The translations under genes and the position numbers were made by a program. This document shows, piece by piece, positions 7,334 through 16,796 of a stretch of DNA of 64,000 bases (positions are counted from its first letter, which is position 1; each line of letters starts with the position of its first letter). The stretch is taken from positions 496,001-560,000 of the forward strand of contig CANNFE010000001.1 of the NCBI GenBank assembly GCA_947503775.1. Reading direction: 5' to 3'. The notes under the pieces are model-generated. The model was not told where the DNA came from. It made no database searches and saw nothing but the letters and a program-made list of their open reading frames with translations. This DNA comes from an uncultured Paracoccaceae bacterium (GTDB taxonomy: Bacteria > Pseudomonadota > Alphaproteobacteria > Rhodobacterales > Rhodobacteraceae).

Positions 7334-9262
7334 CTACTGCTCCTCGTCTTCCAGCCGCACCAAGGGAGCGCCTGCCGTCACCTGATCCCCGGCCTTGGCG
7401 AGCACTTCGGCGACCCGTCCCGCGCGCCCGGCCTTCAGGACATGCTCCATCTTCATCGCCTCCAGAACGGCCAATCGGTCGCCTTCCGCCACTTCGGCGC
7501 CCGCCTCGACATAGACCGCCTTGACCAGCCCGGGCATCGGCGCCTCGACCGTGCCAAGCGCCGCCTCCGCACCGCCCCGCGCCAGCGGATCAGGAATGCG
7601 GAACCCATAACTTGCGCCCCAAAGAACGGTCACCCAGGGATCTACCACAAGAACAGTCGCAGGCACCTGCTGGCCGTCGACAAACCAGCGCTCCTGCCGC
7701 CGCTCGATCTTATGGCGCGCATCTTCGATCCGAACCTCGAAACGATCGAGCCCAAGAACCGCGAGCCGCCCTTCGATCTCCTCGTCCCGCCAGATCAGAT
7801 CGATCCGCCGCTCCAGCGGCTCCCACAAAGCGAACCCGGCAAAGTCCGGCATCCCGCCTTGCATCGCGGCGCCTACAATCGCCAGAGACCGCGACCGGCT
7901 GCATGGCACATTCTCGACCGCCAGCGTCTCCAAATGGCGGTCTATCAGCCCCGTATCGAGCCGCGCCGCCGCGAAGTCCTCATGCCGCACCAGACGGCGC
8001 AAGAACCCCAGATTGGTCACGGTTCCAACGACTTGCGTCTCCGACAGCCCCCGCTCGAGCCGCGCCAGCGCCTGAGCGCGGGTGTCTCCTTGGGCGATCA
8101 CCTTGGCGATCATCGGATCGTAATGCGGGCTGATCTCATCGCCTGACCGCACCCCGCTATCGGCCCGGATCCCATCCGGAAAGGCCAGATAATCCAGCCG
8201 TCCTGTCGCAGGCAGAAACCCGGCGGGCACGTCCTCTGCATAAAGCCGCGCCTCGACCGCGTGGCCCGTCAAAGGCGGAACCTCCGGCATCGCCTCGCCC
8301 GAGGCCACGCGCAGCTGCCACTCCACCAGATCGACGCCGGTCACGGCCTCCGTCACCGGATGCTCGACCTGAAGGCGCGTATTCATCTCCATGAACCAGA
8401 ACCCGTCAGGCCGCAAAGGCCCCGAGCCGTCCACGATGAACTCCACCGTCCCCGCCCCGGCATAGCCAATCGCCTCTGCGGCCCGGACCGCAGCGCCAGT
8501 CATCGCCTCCCGCACCTCCTCGGTCATCCCTGGCGCGGGCGCCTCCTCGATCACCTTCTGGTGCCGCCGCTGCAGCGAGCAATCGCGTTCATAAAGATGA
8601 ACCGCCCGCGCCCCGTCCCCGAAGACCTGCACCTCGATATGCCGCGGCTGCTCGATGAATTTCTCGACCAGCACCCGGTCGTTCCCGAAGGCCTTCGCCG
8701 CCTCCGACCGGCAGGCCTCCAGCGCCTCGGCAAAGTCCCCGGCCCGCTCCACCAGCCGCATCCCCTTACCGCCGCCGCCCGCGACCGCCTTGATCAGAAC
8801 GGGGTATCCGACGGCCTCTGCTGCCTCTTCCAGCCGCCCGACGTCCTGATCGGCGCCACGATAATCCGGCACGACCGGCACCCCGGCCTTTTCCATGACT
8901 TCCTTGGCCGCATCCTTGAGCCCCATGGCCCGGATCGCCTTGGCCGACGGCCCGATAAAGACCAGACCCGCTGCCACGACAGCCTCCACGAAATCCGGGT
9001 TCTCACTCAGAAATCCATATCCCGGATGGATCGCCTCGGCCCCGGTCGCAAGCGCCGCTTCTATGATCGCATCGCCGCGCAAATAACTCTCGGCGGGCGC
9101 CGGAGGCCCGATCCGAACCGCCTCCCCTGCCATCGCCACATGCTGCGCTCCTGCATCGGCATCCGAGAACACTGCAACCGTCCGCACCCCCAGCCGGTCG
9201 CAAGTCCGCATGATCCGGCAGGCAATCTCTCCCCGGTTCGCGATCAGGATTTTAGAGAACAT
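7334..9262 (-). CDS. liuD: Methylcrotonoyl-CoA carboxylase, biotin-containing alpha subunit
   Basis: This 642-aa protein has an N-terminal biotin carboxylase with ATP-grasp (GGGGKGMRLV near residue 165; EMNTRLQVEHPVTE near 290) and a C-terminal biotinyl domain. The biotin attachment motif is EAMKMEH, with Lys at about 604. With the beta subunit at 10102 it carboxylates 3-methylcrotonyl-CoA. Its ATG overlaps the stop of the ASCH gene (TAATG). Propionyl-CoA carboxylase is the main alternative, but the liu context favours MCC. Confidence 0.93.
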   Translation of the reverse strand: MFSKILIANRGEIACRIMRTCDRLGVRTVAVFSDADAGAQHVAMAGEAVRIGPPAPAESYLRGDAIIEAALATGAEAIHPGYGFLSENPDFVEAVVAAGLVFIGPSAKAIRAMGLKDAAKEVMEKAGVPVVPDYRGADQDVGRLEEAAEAVGYPVLIKAVAGGGGKGMRLVERAGDFAEALEACRSEAAKAFGNDRVLVEKFIEQPRHIEVQVFGDGARAVHLYERDCSLQRRHQKVIEEAPAPGMTEEVREAMTGAAVRAAEAIGYAGAGTVEFIVDGSGPLRPDGFWFMEMNTRLQVEHPVTEAVTGVDLVEWQLRVASGEAMPEVPPLTGHAVEARLYAEDVPAGFLPATGRLDYLAFPDGIRADSGVRSGDEISPHYDPMIAKVIAQGDTRAQALARLERGLSETQVVGTVTNLGFLRRLVRHEDFAAARLDTGLIDRHLETLAVENVPCSRSRSLAIVGAAMQGGMPDFAGFALWEPLERRIDLIWRDEEIEGRLAVLGLDRFEVRIEDARHKIERRQERWFVDGQQVPATVLVVDPWVTVLWGASYGFRIPDPLARGGAEAALGTVEAPMPGLVKAVYVEAGAEVAEGDRLAVLEAMKMEHVLKAGRAGRVAEVLAKAGDQVTAGAPLVRLEDEEQ

Positions 9263-9669
9263 TACCGCAAATCCTCCACCACGCGGAACCGCTCGCAGAT
9301 CAGCTCCATCTCGGGGTCGAACCCGCCATTCCGCCCGAAATACGCCTCATGACCGCGCCGCCAGTCGTCATAGGTCCCCTCGCCCTCGGCCACCGCGAAG
9401 TCCTCGGTCACATCGCAGAACCGCCGCCGCGTGACCACGACCGTTTCGACCAGAAGCTGCGGTACGCCGTCCCAGTCGAGCGCGATATCGCAGCGTCCCT
9501 CGACGGGAAGATCCTCATCGTCTTCCTCGAAGTCCCGCGCCGCTCCGCAGGTCGCCGTCTTGACGCCCGAACGGATCAGAGCGATCAGCTCGGCATTCAG
9601 CTCGCGACTATCACCCAAGGTGAATCCGACAGCGCCGGGATAGGTCTTTTGCAGCTCGTCAAGCGTCAT
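9262..9669 (-). CDS. ASCH domain protein
   Basis: This 135-aa protein starts at ATG 9669 ([16 protein letters not shown]). The ASCH fold is suggested by the segment IRSGVKTATCGAARD (the G-x-K-x-x-T family signature), the GRCDIALDWDGVPQLLVET strand region and the terminal YFGRNGGFDPEMELICERF. ASCH domains bind RNA or act as amidohydrolases on modified cytidines; its role here is unknown. It overlaps the membrane protein gene by 11 bases and is coupled to mccA. Confidence 0.8.
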   Translation of the reverse strand: MTLDELQKTYPGAVGFTLGDSRELNAELIALIRSGVKTATCGAARDFEEDDEDLPVEGRCDIALDWDGVPQLLVETVVVTRRRFCDVTEDFAVAEGEGTYDDWRRGHEAYFGRNGGFDPEMELICERFRVVEDLR

Positions 9670-10105
9670 GATCCGCCTCCGAATAGGCCCTGTAGCGGTG
9701 CCGGAAGATGAGGTTGGGGCGGTCGCCCTCCAGCAGATAGAACACGATGCCCGCCGCAATCACCGCCTGCCCCAGCACCAGAAACGGCAACAGCTGGTCG
9801 GTGACGGCGATCGAGCCCACCAGCTTGGCATCCCGGGCCAGCCCGATCACCTGCCGCGCGGCGAGCAGGACGCTCAAAACCATCGACCAGGGCGCGCCTA
9901 TCGCGAGCCCGAGCGCCGCGACAAGAGCCAACCCTCCGAAAAAGGCCCACCAGATCGAAGCGCCCGCCCAGATCGCAAGCACAACCTCGAAGGCGCCGGT
10001 CGCCGCGAACCAGCCCGCGATCAACCACAGCACCAGACCGGGCCGCCCCTTAGGATGGGCGGCCGCTTCGGCCGGGGTGACCTGAACCCAGGGCGCGCTC
10101 CTCAC
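9659..10105 (-). CDS. Small membrane protein, unknown function
   Basis: This 148-aa protein has about four hydrophobic helices ([40 protein letters not shown]; a middle one around [32 protein letters not shown]) and charged ends. The start is GTG at 10105, overlapping the mccB stop as GTGA. I do not recognise a family. Its place between the two carboxylase subunits suggests only co-expression. Confidence 0.7.
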   Translation of the reverse strand: MRSAPWVQVTPAEAAAHPKGRPGLVLWLIAGWFAATGAFEVVLAIWAGASIWWAFFGGLALVAALGLAIGAPWSMVLSVLLAARQVIGLARDAKLVGSIAVTDQLLPFLVLGQAVIAAGIVFYLLEGDRPNLIFRHRYRAYSEADHDA

Positions 10106-11685
10106 ATCCGAAAGACGCCGAACCGCGTCTCCTCTATCGGTTTGTTCAGCGCAGCCCTCAGCGACAGCGCCACGACCTGCCGCGTCTTGCGCGGATCGAT
10201 CACCCCGTCATCCCAAAGCCGGGCCGAGGCATAAAGCGGATGCGACTGCTCCTCGAACTGATCGATCACCGGCTTCTTGAACGCCGCTTCGTCCTCGGCG
10301 CTCCAGTCCTCGCCGCGGCGTTCCATCGCCTCGCGCCGAACGGTCGCCAGAACCCCCGCCGCCTGCTCTCCGCCCATGACCGAGATCCGCGCATTGGGCC
10401 AGGACCACATGAAATTCGGACCATAGGAGCGTCCCGCCATCCCATAATTGCCCGCCCCGAACGAGCCGCCGATGACCACCGTCACCTTCGGGACCGAAGT
10501 TGTCGCCACCGCCGTCACCATCTTCGCCCCGTGCCGTGCGATGCCTTCGTTCTCGTATTTCTTGCCGACCATGAAGCCGGTGATGTTCTGCAGGAACAAA
10601 AGCGGGATCTTCCGCTGCGAACACAGCTCGATGAAATGCGCGCCTTTCTGCGCCGCCTCCGAGAACAGCACGCCGTTATTGGCCACGATCCCCACCGCCA
10701 GCCCGTCGATCTGCGCAAAGCCGCAGACGAGCGTGTCTCCGAACCGTGCCTTGAACTCGTCGAACTCCGATCCATCCACAAGCCGCGCAATCACCTCGCG
10801 CACATCATAGGGCGTCCGCAGATCGGCGGGCACGACGTCGAGCAGGCTTTCGGCGTCATACACCGGAGCCTCCGCACCGCCCTCGGCAACAGCCGCGGCA
10901 GGCCCCAGCGACGCCACCGCCTGCCGCGCCAGCGCCAGAGCATGGGCGTCATCCTCGGCCAGGTAATCCGCGACCCCGGAGAGCCGCGTATGCACGTCGC
11001 CGCCGCCCAGCTCCTCAGCGCTGACGACCTCTCCCGTCGCGGCCTTCACGAGGGGAGGGCCAGCCAGAAAGATCGTCCCCTGCTCCTTCACGATGATCGA
11101 CACGTCCGACATTGCGGGCACGTAGGCGCCACCCGCCGTGCAGGATCCCATAACCACGGCGATCTGAGCGATCCCCTGCGCGCTCATCCGCGCCTGATTG
11201 TAGAAGATCCGCCCGAAATGGTCCCGGTCTGGGAAGACCTCATCTTGGTTCGGCAGGTTCGCCCCGCCGCTGTCGACGAGGTAAACGCAGGGCAACCCGC
11301 ATTGCTCCGCGATCTCCTGCGCCCTGAGATGTTTCTTAACGGTGATCGGATAGTAGGTCCCACCCTTCACCGTCGCATCGTTGCACACCACCATCACATC
11401 GCGGCCCGCGACCCGGCCCACCCCGGCGATCACACCGCCGCAGGGCGCGGCCCCGTCATACATCCCATGCCCTGCGGTCGCGCCCACCTCCAGAAACGGC
11501 GAGCCCGGATCCAAAAGCCCCGCCACCCGCTCGCGCGGCAGCATCTTTCCGCGAGAGACATGCCGCTCCCGCGCCTTCTCACCCCCGCCGGCGGCGGCGT
11601 TCTTGGCCGCCTCTTCAACTCTCTGAAGAAACTCCAAATGCACCGCCCGGTGCTCCCCCGGCGCCGCAACGCTCCCGATCTTCAT
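10102..11685 (-). CDS. liuB: Methylcrotonoyl-CoA carboxylase, beta (carboxyltransferase) subunit
   Basis: This 527-aa subunit has two crotonase-fold carboxyltransferase halves. The N half has [20 protein letters not shown] (near 135-155), and the C half has [20 protein letters not shown] and a [14 protein letters not shown] acyl-CoA oxyanion site. The DSGGANLP signature is typical of MCC rather than propionyl-CoA carboxylase. Its ATG overlaps the upstream LprI-like stop (ATGA). Confidence 0.94.
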   Translation of the reverse strand: MKIGSVAAPGEHRAVHLEFLQRVEEAAKNAAAGGGEKARERHVSRGKMLPRERVAGLLDPGSPFLEVGATAGHGMYDGAAPCGGVIAGVGRVAGRDVMVVCNDATVKGGTYYPITVKKHLRAQEIAEQCGLPCVYLVDSGGANLPNQDEVFPDRDHFGRIFYNQARMSAQGIAQIAVVMGSCTAGGAYVPAMSDVSIIVKEQGTIFLAGPPLVKAATGEVVSAEELGGGDVHTRLSGVADYLAEDDAHALALARQAVASLGPAAAVAEGGAEAPVYDAESLLDVVPADLRTPYDVREVIARLVDGSEFDEFKARFGDTLVCGFAQIDGLAVGIVANNGVLFSEAAQKGAHFIELCSQRKIPLLFLQNITGFMVGKKYENEGIARHGAKMVTAVATTSVPKVTVVIGGSFGAGNYGMAGRSYGPNFMWSWPNARISVMGGEQAAGVLATVRREAMERRGEDWSAEDEAAFKKPVIDQFEEQSHPLYASARLWDDGVIDPRKTRQVVALSLRAALNKPIEETRFGVFRM

Positions 11686-12281
11686 GGCCGCTCTTCCTCA
11701 AAAGGACACCAAGTCTCGAACCGGGCCTCCAACTCCTCCGCAGAGACCAGAGGAGCGTCCCCAAACGTGTCGATCTGCTGCGGCAAACGAAGGCGGGTAG
11801 CTCGCAATTCAAAGGCTCGATCGACATTCATGTTCATTGAGCAGCCAAGTCTCTCGGTGCGTCGCATACTGCCTTGCCCCCATGCGGCGCTTCTCCGGTC
11901 ACATTCCGCCTGCTTGTACTCGCGCCAGGCACGTTGCGACCTGCACAAAGCCGTAATGCGTCGCGAATACTGCTCGGACGTCTCCCTGCTATCTTCCTCT
12001 GCAGAGTATACAAACGTTCGCCTAAATTCTTCTTCCGTAACGATATTCCACACTGAAGATTCAGCGTCCAAGCAAACATTCAAGGAATTGCCGCGATCGA
12101 GGCAACCATGATTGAACTCGACAGTCTTGCACTCCCGGAAGGGAGCCTCAGCCGCCGCTTTCTCAATCAAGCAGTCTTGGATGGCTCCAAGTGCAATGCC
12201 CTGCTCGGCCATAATGTCCGGACGTGCCAGGGACTCCGTGGCGAGCATCCCGTAAGCCAGAAAGGCCAGAACCATCCTCAC
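11682..12281 (-). CDS. Exported Cys-rich LprI-like (DUF1311) protein
   Basis: This 199-aa protein has a short hydrophobic signal ([16 protein letters not shown]) and a Cys-rich body. The segment [23 protein letters not shown] is the core of the LprI/DUF1311 family, named after a mycobacterial lysozyme inhibitor. GTG at 12281 overlaps the flavodoxin-like stop as GTGA; ATG at 12275 is an alternative. A second family member lies at 13004 in the same operon. A periplasmic role is likely, but a link to leucine use is not apparent. Confidence 0.65.
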   Translation of the reverse strand: MRMVLAFLAYGMLATESLARPDIMAEQGIALGAIQDCLIEKAAAEAPFRECKTVEFNHGCLDRGNSLNVCLDAESSVWNIVTEEEFRRTFVYSAEEDSRETSEQYSRRITALCRSQRAWREYKQAECDRRSAAWGQGSMRRTERLGCSMNMNVDRAFELRATRLRLPQQIDTFGDAPLVSAEELEARFETWCPFEEERP

Positions 12282-12991
12282 GCTCGGTACTCCGGGTTCT
12301 CGTAGTCATATCGGCACCCGGCCTCCCAGCCGCGCCGGTCATTGCCTTCATTCGGATAGCCACCCGCCGTCTTCAGCATCGCCGCCAGGTGCATGAGATT
12401 CCACGTCATGATCGTCAGGTTCCGCTGGGTGAATTCGTTGTCTACCCCGGCCCGCGCGCCGTCGACCTCGTCCCCATAGGACGGCCCCGGCCCGGCTTCG
12501 CCAATCCAGCCGCAATCGGCCTGGGGCGGGATGGTAAAGCCCAGATGGCTCAGCGCGTAGCCGATCGTCATCGCCGCGTGCTTGATCCCATCCTCGTTCC
12601 CGGTGATCACTGAGCCGCCTGTTTTCCCGTAGAAAACCGATTGCCCCTTGTCGTTCAGCTCGCCGCCCATCCCGTAAAGCCGCTCGATCAACACCCGGCA
12701 GACCGAGCTCTCCTCGCCCAGCCAGAGCGGCGTGCCGATCACTAGAATATCCGCCGCCAGCACCTTCTCCCACAGCGCCGGCCAGTCATCACGCGCCCAG
12801 CCATGTTCCGTCATGTCCGGATAGACCCCCGGCGGCACCTGGTGGTCGAGCATATGGACATGCTCCACCGCGACGCCGTTCTTTTCCATGATCGCCGAGG
12901 AGGCGCTCAATAGCAATTTCGTATGGCTCTCAGAGACTTGCCGCTTGAGGCTCGTGTTGATGTATAGTGCCCGAAGGCTCCTGAAACTCAT
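12278..12991 (-). CDS. Flavodoxin-like NAD(P)H-dependent oxidoreductase
   Basis: This 237-aa flavoprotein-fold protein starts LRALYINTSLKRQVSESHTKLL, the flavodoxin-like FMN phosphate loop. It has IGTPLWLGEESSVCR near residue 95 and a GKTGGSVITGNEDG segment near 128, as in the FMN-dependent reductase family. It probably moves electrons from NAD(P)H. It has no known step in the leucine pathway, yet it is locked into the operon, with a 12-base gap upstream and a 4-base overlap downstream. Confidence 0.8.
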   Translation of the reverse strand: MSFRSLRALYINTSLKRQVSESHTKLLLSASSAIMEKNGVAVEHVHMLDHQVPPGVYPDMTEHGWARDDWPALWEKVLAADILVIGTPLWLGEESSVCRVLIERLYGMGGELNDKGQSVFYGKTGGSVITGNEDGIKHAAMTIGYALSHLGFTIPPQADCGWIGEAGPGPSYGDEVDGARAGVDNEFTQRNLTIMTWNLMHLAAMLKTAGGYPNEGNDRRGWEAGCRYDYENPEYRA

Positions 12992-13003
12992 GCGCCCTCC
13001 TGT

Positions 13004-13516
13004 CTACTCCGGCCGCGAGCCTGTCTCGAGATAAAGCGCTTGCTGCCCTGTCTGATGCATCAGACAGGCGGATATCGCGGGTCCGCCGCCCGTCCCGCCG
13101 CCCCAACGCGACCGCTCGTAATAGCAAGAGGCATCCCGATAGGCGATCCACGCCCGCTGCATGTCCCGAAGCGCATCAGCTTGCGAGGGCGCCGTCGCCC
13201 CGATGTCTGCCATGCCGGCATCGGCGTCCCGCGACTGGGCCAGACGCTCCTGATAAGCCGCATTCAATCGCGCATCCCACCAGTCCAGCTCCTCGCCGAG
13301 ACAATATATCATTCCGACGGTGGTCGATCCGGCCGGCAAAGAGCCATCCTCATTCTCAGGCGTCTCCATGCAGGCTCCGGAAGCACGACCGATGCAGCTG
13401 CGCTTGTCCTCTGCCGAAGACAGGCACGCCTCAACCGGCGCGATATCAAACTGCGGATCCTGCGCCGCAAGAGGCGCCGCCAAAGCGCTGAAAAGAATGA
13501 GGAACCTAATCCTCAC
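13004..13516 (-). CDS. Exported LprI-like (DUF1311) protein
   Basis: This 170-aa protein has a signal peptide (FLILFSALAAPLAAQ). The body carries LDWWDARLNAAYQERLAQ and LRDMQRAWIAYRDASCYYERSRW, the two conserved helices of LprI/DUF1311, with several cysteines. It starts at GTG 13516, overlapping the ivd stop (GTGA). It is clearer as a family member than the protein at 11682, and the two are probably related. Confidence 0.78.
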   Translation of the reverse strand: MRIRFLILFSALAAPLAAQDPQFDIAPVEACLSSAEDKRSCIGRASGACMETPENEDGSLPAGSTTVGMIYCLGEELDWWDARLNAAYQERLAQSRDADAGMADIGATAPSQADALRDMQRAWIAYRDASCYYERSRWGGGTGGGPAISACLMHQTGQQALYLETGSRPE

Positions 13517-14676
13517 CCCATCGCCCCCATCAGCTCGCGGCCCACCAGCATCCGGCGGATCTCGGAGGTTCCCGCCCCGATCTCCATCAGTTTGGCGTCC
13601 CGAAAGAGGCGGCTTACGGGGCTGTCGTTCATAAAGCCCGCGCCGCCCATGGCTTGCACGGCCTGATGCGCCTGCTTCATCGCCTCTTCCGAGGAATAGA
13701 GCACGCAGGCCGCCGCATCCTGCCGCGTCACCTGCCCGCGATCGCAGGCCTTGGCGACCTCGTAGACATAGGCCCGCGCCGAATTCATTGCCGTGTACAT
13801 ATCCGCGATCTTGCCCTGCATCAGCTGGAACGACCCGATGGGTTTGCCGAACTGCTTGCGCTCGGCCATGTAGGGCATAATCTCGTCCAGACAGGCGGCC
13901 ATGATCCCCAGACCGATCCCGGCCAGAACGACCCGCTCGTAATCGAGCCCCGACATCAGAACCTGAACGCCCCGGCCCTCTTCGCCAAGCACGTTCTCGA
14001 ACGGCACCTCGACATCATCAAAGACCAGTTCGGCCGTGTTCGAGCCGCGCATGCCGAGCTTGTCAAAATGCGGCGACGTCGAAAAACCGGTCATCTCCTT
14101 CTCGATCAGAAAGGCCGTGATCCCCTTCGATCCGCCATCGGGATCGGTCTTGGCATAGACGACCAGCACGCTCGCATCCGGCCCATTGGTGATCCAGTAT
14201 TTCGTCCCGTTCAGCCGGTAGTGATCGTTGCGCTTTTGCGCGGTCAGCTTCATCGACACGACGTCCGAGCCCGATCCAGCTTCGGACATGGCCAGCGCGC
14301 CGACATGCGCGCCGCTGCACAGCTTGGGCAGATACTTCGCCTTCTGCTCCGCATCGCCATTCAGCGCGATCTGATTGACGCAAAGGTTGCTATGCGCCCC
14401 GTAGGACAGCGAGACCGAGGCCGAGGCCCGGGCGATCTCCTCGACCGCTACGGTATGTGCCAGATAGCCCATACCCGATCCGCCATCCTCTTCGGGCACG
14501 GTGATCCCGAGAAGCCCCAGCTCTCCCATTTCAGACCACAAATCGTTTGGGAAGGTATTGTCCTTGTCCACATCGGCCGCGATCGGCTTGATCCGCTCCT
14601 GCGCCCAGCGATGGACCATCTCGCGCAGGGCGTTCACGTCCTCGCCCAGATCGAATGACATGGAGGAGGTGAACAT
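13513..14676 (-). CDS. liuA: Isovaleryl-CoA dehydrogenase
   Basis: This 387-aa acyl-CoA dehydrogenase catalyses the first committed step after isovaleryl-CoA formation. The FAD/substrate motifs are AMSEAGSGSDVVSM (near 129-142) and YWITNGPDASVLVVYAKT (160-177). The catalytic Glu247 lies in GLDYERVVLAG, a position typical of isovaleryl- rather than medium-chain dehydrogenases. I chose ATG 14676, with GGAG about 8 bases upstream; ATG 14661 is possible. It is the first gene of the operon, just behind a perfect palindrome. Confidence 0.94.
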   Translation of the reverse strand: MFTSSMSFDLGEDVNALREMVHRWAQERIKPIAADVDKDNTFPNDLWSEMGELGLLGITVPEEDGGSGMGYLAHTVAVEEIARASASVSLSYGAHSNLCVNQIALNGDAEQKAKYLPKLCSGAHVGALAMSEAGSGSDVVSMKLTAQKRNDHYRLNGTKYWITNGPDASVLVVYAKTDPDGGSKGITAFLIEKEMTGFSTSPHFDKLGMRGSNTAELVFDDVEVPFENVLGEEGRGVQVLMSGLDYERVVLAGIGLGIMAACLDEIMPYMAERKQFGKPIGSFQLMQGKIADMYTAMNSARAYVYEVAKACDRGQVTRQDAAACVLYSSEEAMKQAHQAVQAMGGAGFMNDSPVSRLFRDAKLMEIGAGTSEIRRMLVGRELMGAMG

Positions 14677-14686
14677 GGGCGGCTCC

Positions 14687-14710
14687 GTTATTGAACAAGT
14701 GTTCAATAAC
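14687..14710. promoter_or_regulatory. Perfect palindromic operator in front of the liu operon
   Basis: The arms GTTATTGAACA (14687-14697) and TGTTCAATAAC (14700-14710) are exact complements around a 2-nt centre. The site ends 11 bases upstream of the ivd start codon, so a bound protein would block transcription or initiation. The architecture suits a TetR-family repressor, but no TetR or MerR gene lies in the window, so the regulator is unknown. Confidence 0.75.
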
Positions 14711-14751
14711 TAGGCGGAGCCGTACAATCGGTCAACACATTCGCCGATCCT

Positions 14752-15636
14752 CTACCGGCAGACCCCCGGGCCGTCTTCGACAAAGGCGGCGATCCGCGAG
14801 TGTTCCTCAGCGGTCAGAAGCAGATACCGGGTATCCTCTAGCCGCCGCCACGCACCACGCGCGACCGCCTCAAGCCTCTGCTCGCCGCTTCCAAGTTCGG
14901 CGGCCACGCGTGCAGCGCCTTCACGGCAAACCGCGAAAAGCTGCCGTTTCCGGCGGCCATCGACGCCCGCAATAAAAAGCTCGGCATCAAGCGCATTCTT
15001 GCACCCGTCCTTCTGCGCCAAGGCAAGACCCCGCGCGGCGAGCATATCCGCGTCGTTGGCCCATTCGGGCGGCAGCCGCAGATCATAGTAGACGAGCGCC
15101 GGATTGTGCGACGCAAACTGACCCTTGGGATTGGGGATCAGCCAGACATGCACCATCGCAAGCCGTCCGCGCCCATCCTGCTGAACGATATTGCCCTGAA
15201 ACCAACGCTCCGCAATGCCGCCGATCAGCGGATGCGCCTCGCGCATGGCAGCAAGAAATTTCACGCCATCATGGACATGCCAGATATCCTGCGATCCGGC
15301 AAAGCCCTCTGGAACGGGTTCGTTCGGTCCAATCCGCATATTGTAGGCCAAAGCGACCAGTCGCTGCTGCCCGCCGACAGTCGCATAAACAAGGTTGGAA
15401 GGCCGAAGAAAATCGATCTGCTCACCATGCGTATAGTCTGGATTGTCCTTGTGATAATAGTGCCGCCCCATCAACGGCGCCTCGCCGCCAAATGGCTTCC
15501 AACCGGTCCGGCGCGCTGTCCGAAACTCCTCGTAGGGCGCTGCCGCGGCGCGCGCCTCTGCAATCTGGTTCGACAGGGTCTGCGCATGCACCGGTCCGGC
15601 AAAAAGGACCGCCAGTGCCAACAAGAACCGCTTCAT
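14752..15636 (-). CDS. Secreted protein of unknown function
   Basis: This 294-aa protein starts at ATG 15636 (MKRFLLALAVLFAGPVHAQ), a clear Sec signal with an AxA-type cleavage site, preceded by GAGG. The mature part has WHVHDGVKFLAAMREAHPL, HVWLIPNPKGQFASHNPAL and two late cysteines. I recognise no family or catalytic site. It is transcribed toward the liu promoter region but ends before it, and it seems to be a single-gene unit. Confidence 0.75.
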   Translation of the reverse strand: MKRFLLALAVLFAGPVHAQTLSNQIAEARAAAAPYEEFRTARRTGWKPFGGEAPLMGRHYYHKDNPDYTHGEQIDFLRPSNLVYATVGGQQRLVALAYNMRIGPNEPVPEGFAGSQDIWHVHDGVKFLAAMREAHPLIGGIAERWFQGNIVQQDGRGRLAMVHVWLIPNPKGQFASHNPALVYYDLRLPPEWANDADMLAARGLALAQKDGCKNALDAELFIAGVDGRRKRQLFAVCREGAARVAAELGSGEQRLEAVARGAWRRLEDTRYLLLTAEEHSRIAAFVEDGPGVCR

Positions 15637-16017
15637 CTGTGACCTCATGTTTTCGTTCAGGCGGCTGGTGCTCTTCCCGGCCTCTGTTCTGTTATACGAC
15701 CGCGAGGCGCTATTCCGACGGTGCCCAGGCCATTTATGCTGATTTTCAACTCATCGCAGATGATCTCAGCGATAGGCGCACACGTTTTTGCAACAAAGCA
15801 CTAGCCTGCTCCGATAAAGGCAACGCACTCCCCCTCGAGTAAAGCGGCCTCTCCCGCCTCGCCTCAGGGCGGTGTTTAATGGTGCAGCCGTCAATGGCGC
15901 GGAACGTCCATTGCGGCCACGAAATCGGCTTCTGATAAGAGAAACTGCCATCGAACCGCTTCATGGCTCTGCCCCGCAGCACCTCGCAGCACCTCGCAGC
16001 GACGGTCGACATTTCCT
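15637..16017. other. 381-base non-coding gap, possible decayed mobile-element end
   Basis: No convincing gene is present. Short open frames on both strands lack family features. The plus strand contains TTTTTGCAACAAAGC (15784-15798), which resembles terminal repeats of IS5/IS6-like elements, but I found no partner end or target duplication. A CGCAGCACCT unit is repeated in tandem at 15975-15984 and 15985-15994, followed by a partial third copy. Confidence 0.4.
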
Positions 16018-16680
16018 CTAAAGCGCCAACCGCTCCACGATCCCCGGCAGCTCGTCGTAATGGGCCAAAAGCGCATCGGGAGAGAGTTGCCCAACCTCAT
16101 CGCCATCGGGCCCGAAGGTCACGAGAATCGAGGGGGCCCCGGCTGCGGCGGCGGTATCGCGATCCGTCTTGGTATCGCCGACAAGACAGGCCCGCTCCGG
16201 ATCGCCGCCAGCCCGGCGCACCGCCTCGATGAAGGGCGCGGGATCGGGTTTCTTTACCGGCAGCGTGTCGGCGCCGACGAGCGATGCAAAAGCATCCCGA
16301 AACTCCAGCGAGGTCATCAGCTTTTCGGCCAACCCTTCGGGTTTGTTCGTGCAGATTCCGACCGCATATCCCATCTCACCAAGGATCGAGACGGCCTCGC
16401 GAATGCCCGGATAAAGCACCGTGTACCTGTCGATATCGGCGTCGTAATAGTCGATCAGCCGGGGATACTGCCGATCGATCTCTTCGGACCAGTCGCCCTC
16501 CACCCGGGCAAAGCCGGCCTCCAGCATGGCCCGCCCGCCGCGATGGGCAATGCCGTCATCGGCGCCCCGGCTCAGCAGATCGCCAAGCTCCAGATCCCGA
16601 AAACAGGCATTGGCCGCGGCCAGCAAATCGCCCGCCGTATCGGCAAGCGTCCCGTCGAGATCGAAGATAACCGTGCGCAT
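16018..16680 (-). CDS. gph: Phosphoglycolate phosphatase-like HAD hydrolase
   Basis: This 220-aa HAD-superfamily phosphatase has motif I in VIFDLDGTLADT (Asp7, Asp9), a helical cap, motif II in GICTNKP, a lysine segment LPVKKPDPAPF and motif IV LVGDTKTDRDTA. These features fit Gph, which removes the phosphate from 2-phosphoglycolate. The start is the ATG immediately before this motif at 16680. It is divergent from glmU, sharing a 116-base promoter region. Confidence 0.85.
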   Translation of the reverse strand: MRTVIFDLDGTLADTAGDLLAAANACFRDLELGDLLSRGADDGIAHRGGRAMLEAGFARVEGDWSEEIDRQYPRLIDYYDADIDRYTVLYPGIREAVSILGEMGYAVGICTNKPEGLAEKLMTSLEFRDAFASLVGADTLPVKKPDPAPFIEAVRRAGGDPERACLVGDTKTDRDTAAAAGAPSILVTFGPDGDEVGQLSPDALLAHYDELPGIVERLAL

Positions 16681-16796
16681 GCTTGTCTCCCTTGGCCCGT
16701 AATCATACGAAACGTGATGTGAAGCGCCGAGCCCTTGCGCCAAGGGGGCTTTGCCGTCAAGACCGACAAAAATCGTCGCGAGGCAGGACGCAGCAT

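Noticed and set aside
16731-16751. GCCCTTG...CAAGGGGGC hairpin in the glmU leader as a terminator
   Set aside because: Short stem with a bulge and no T-run, so I could not support a function.
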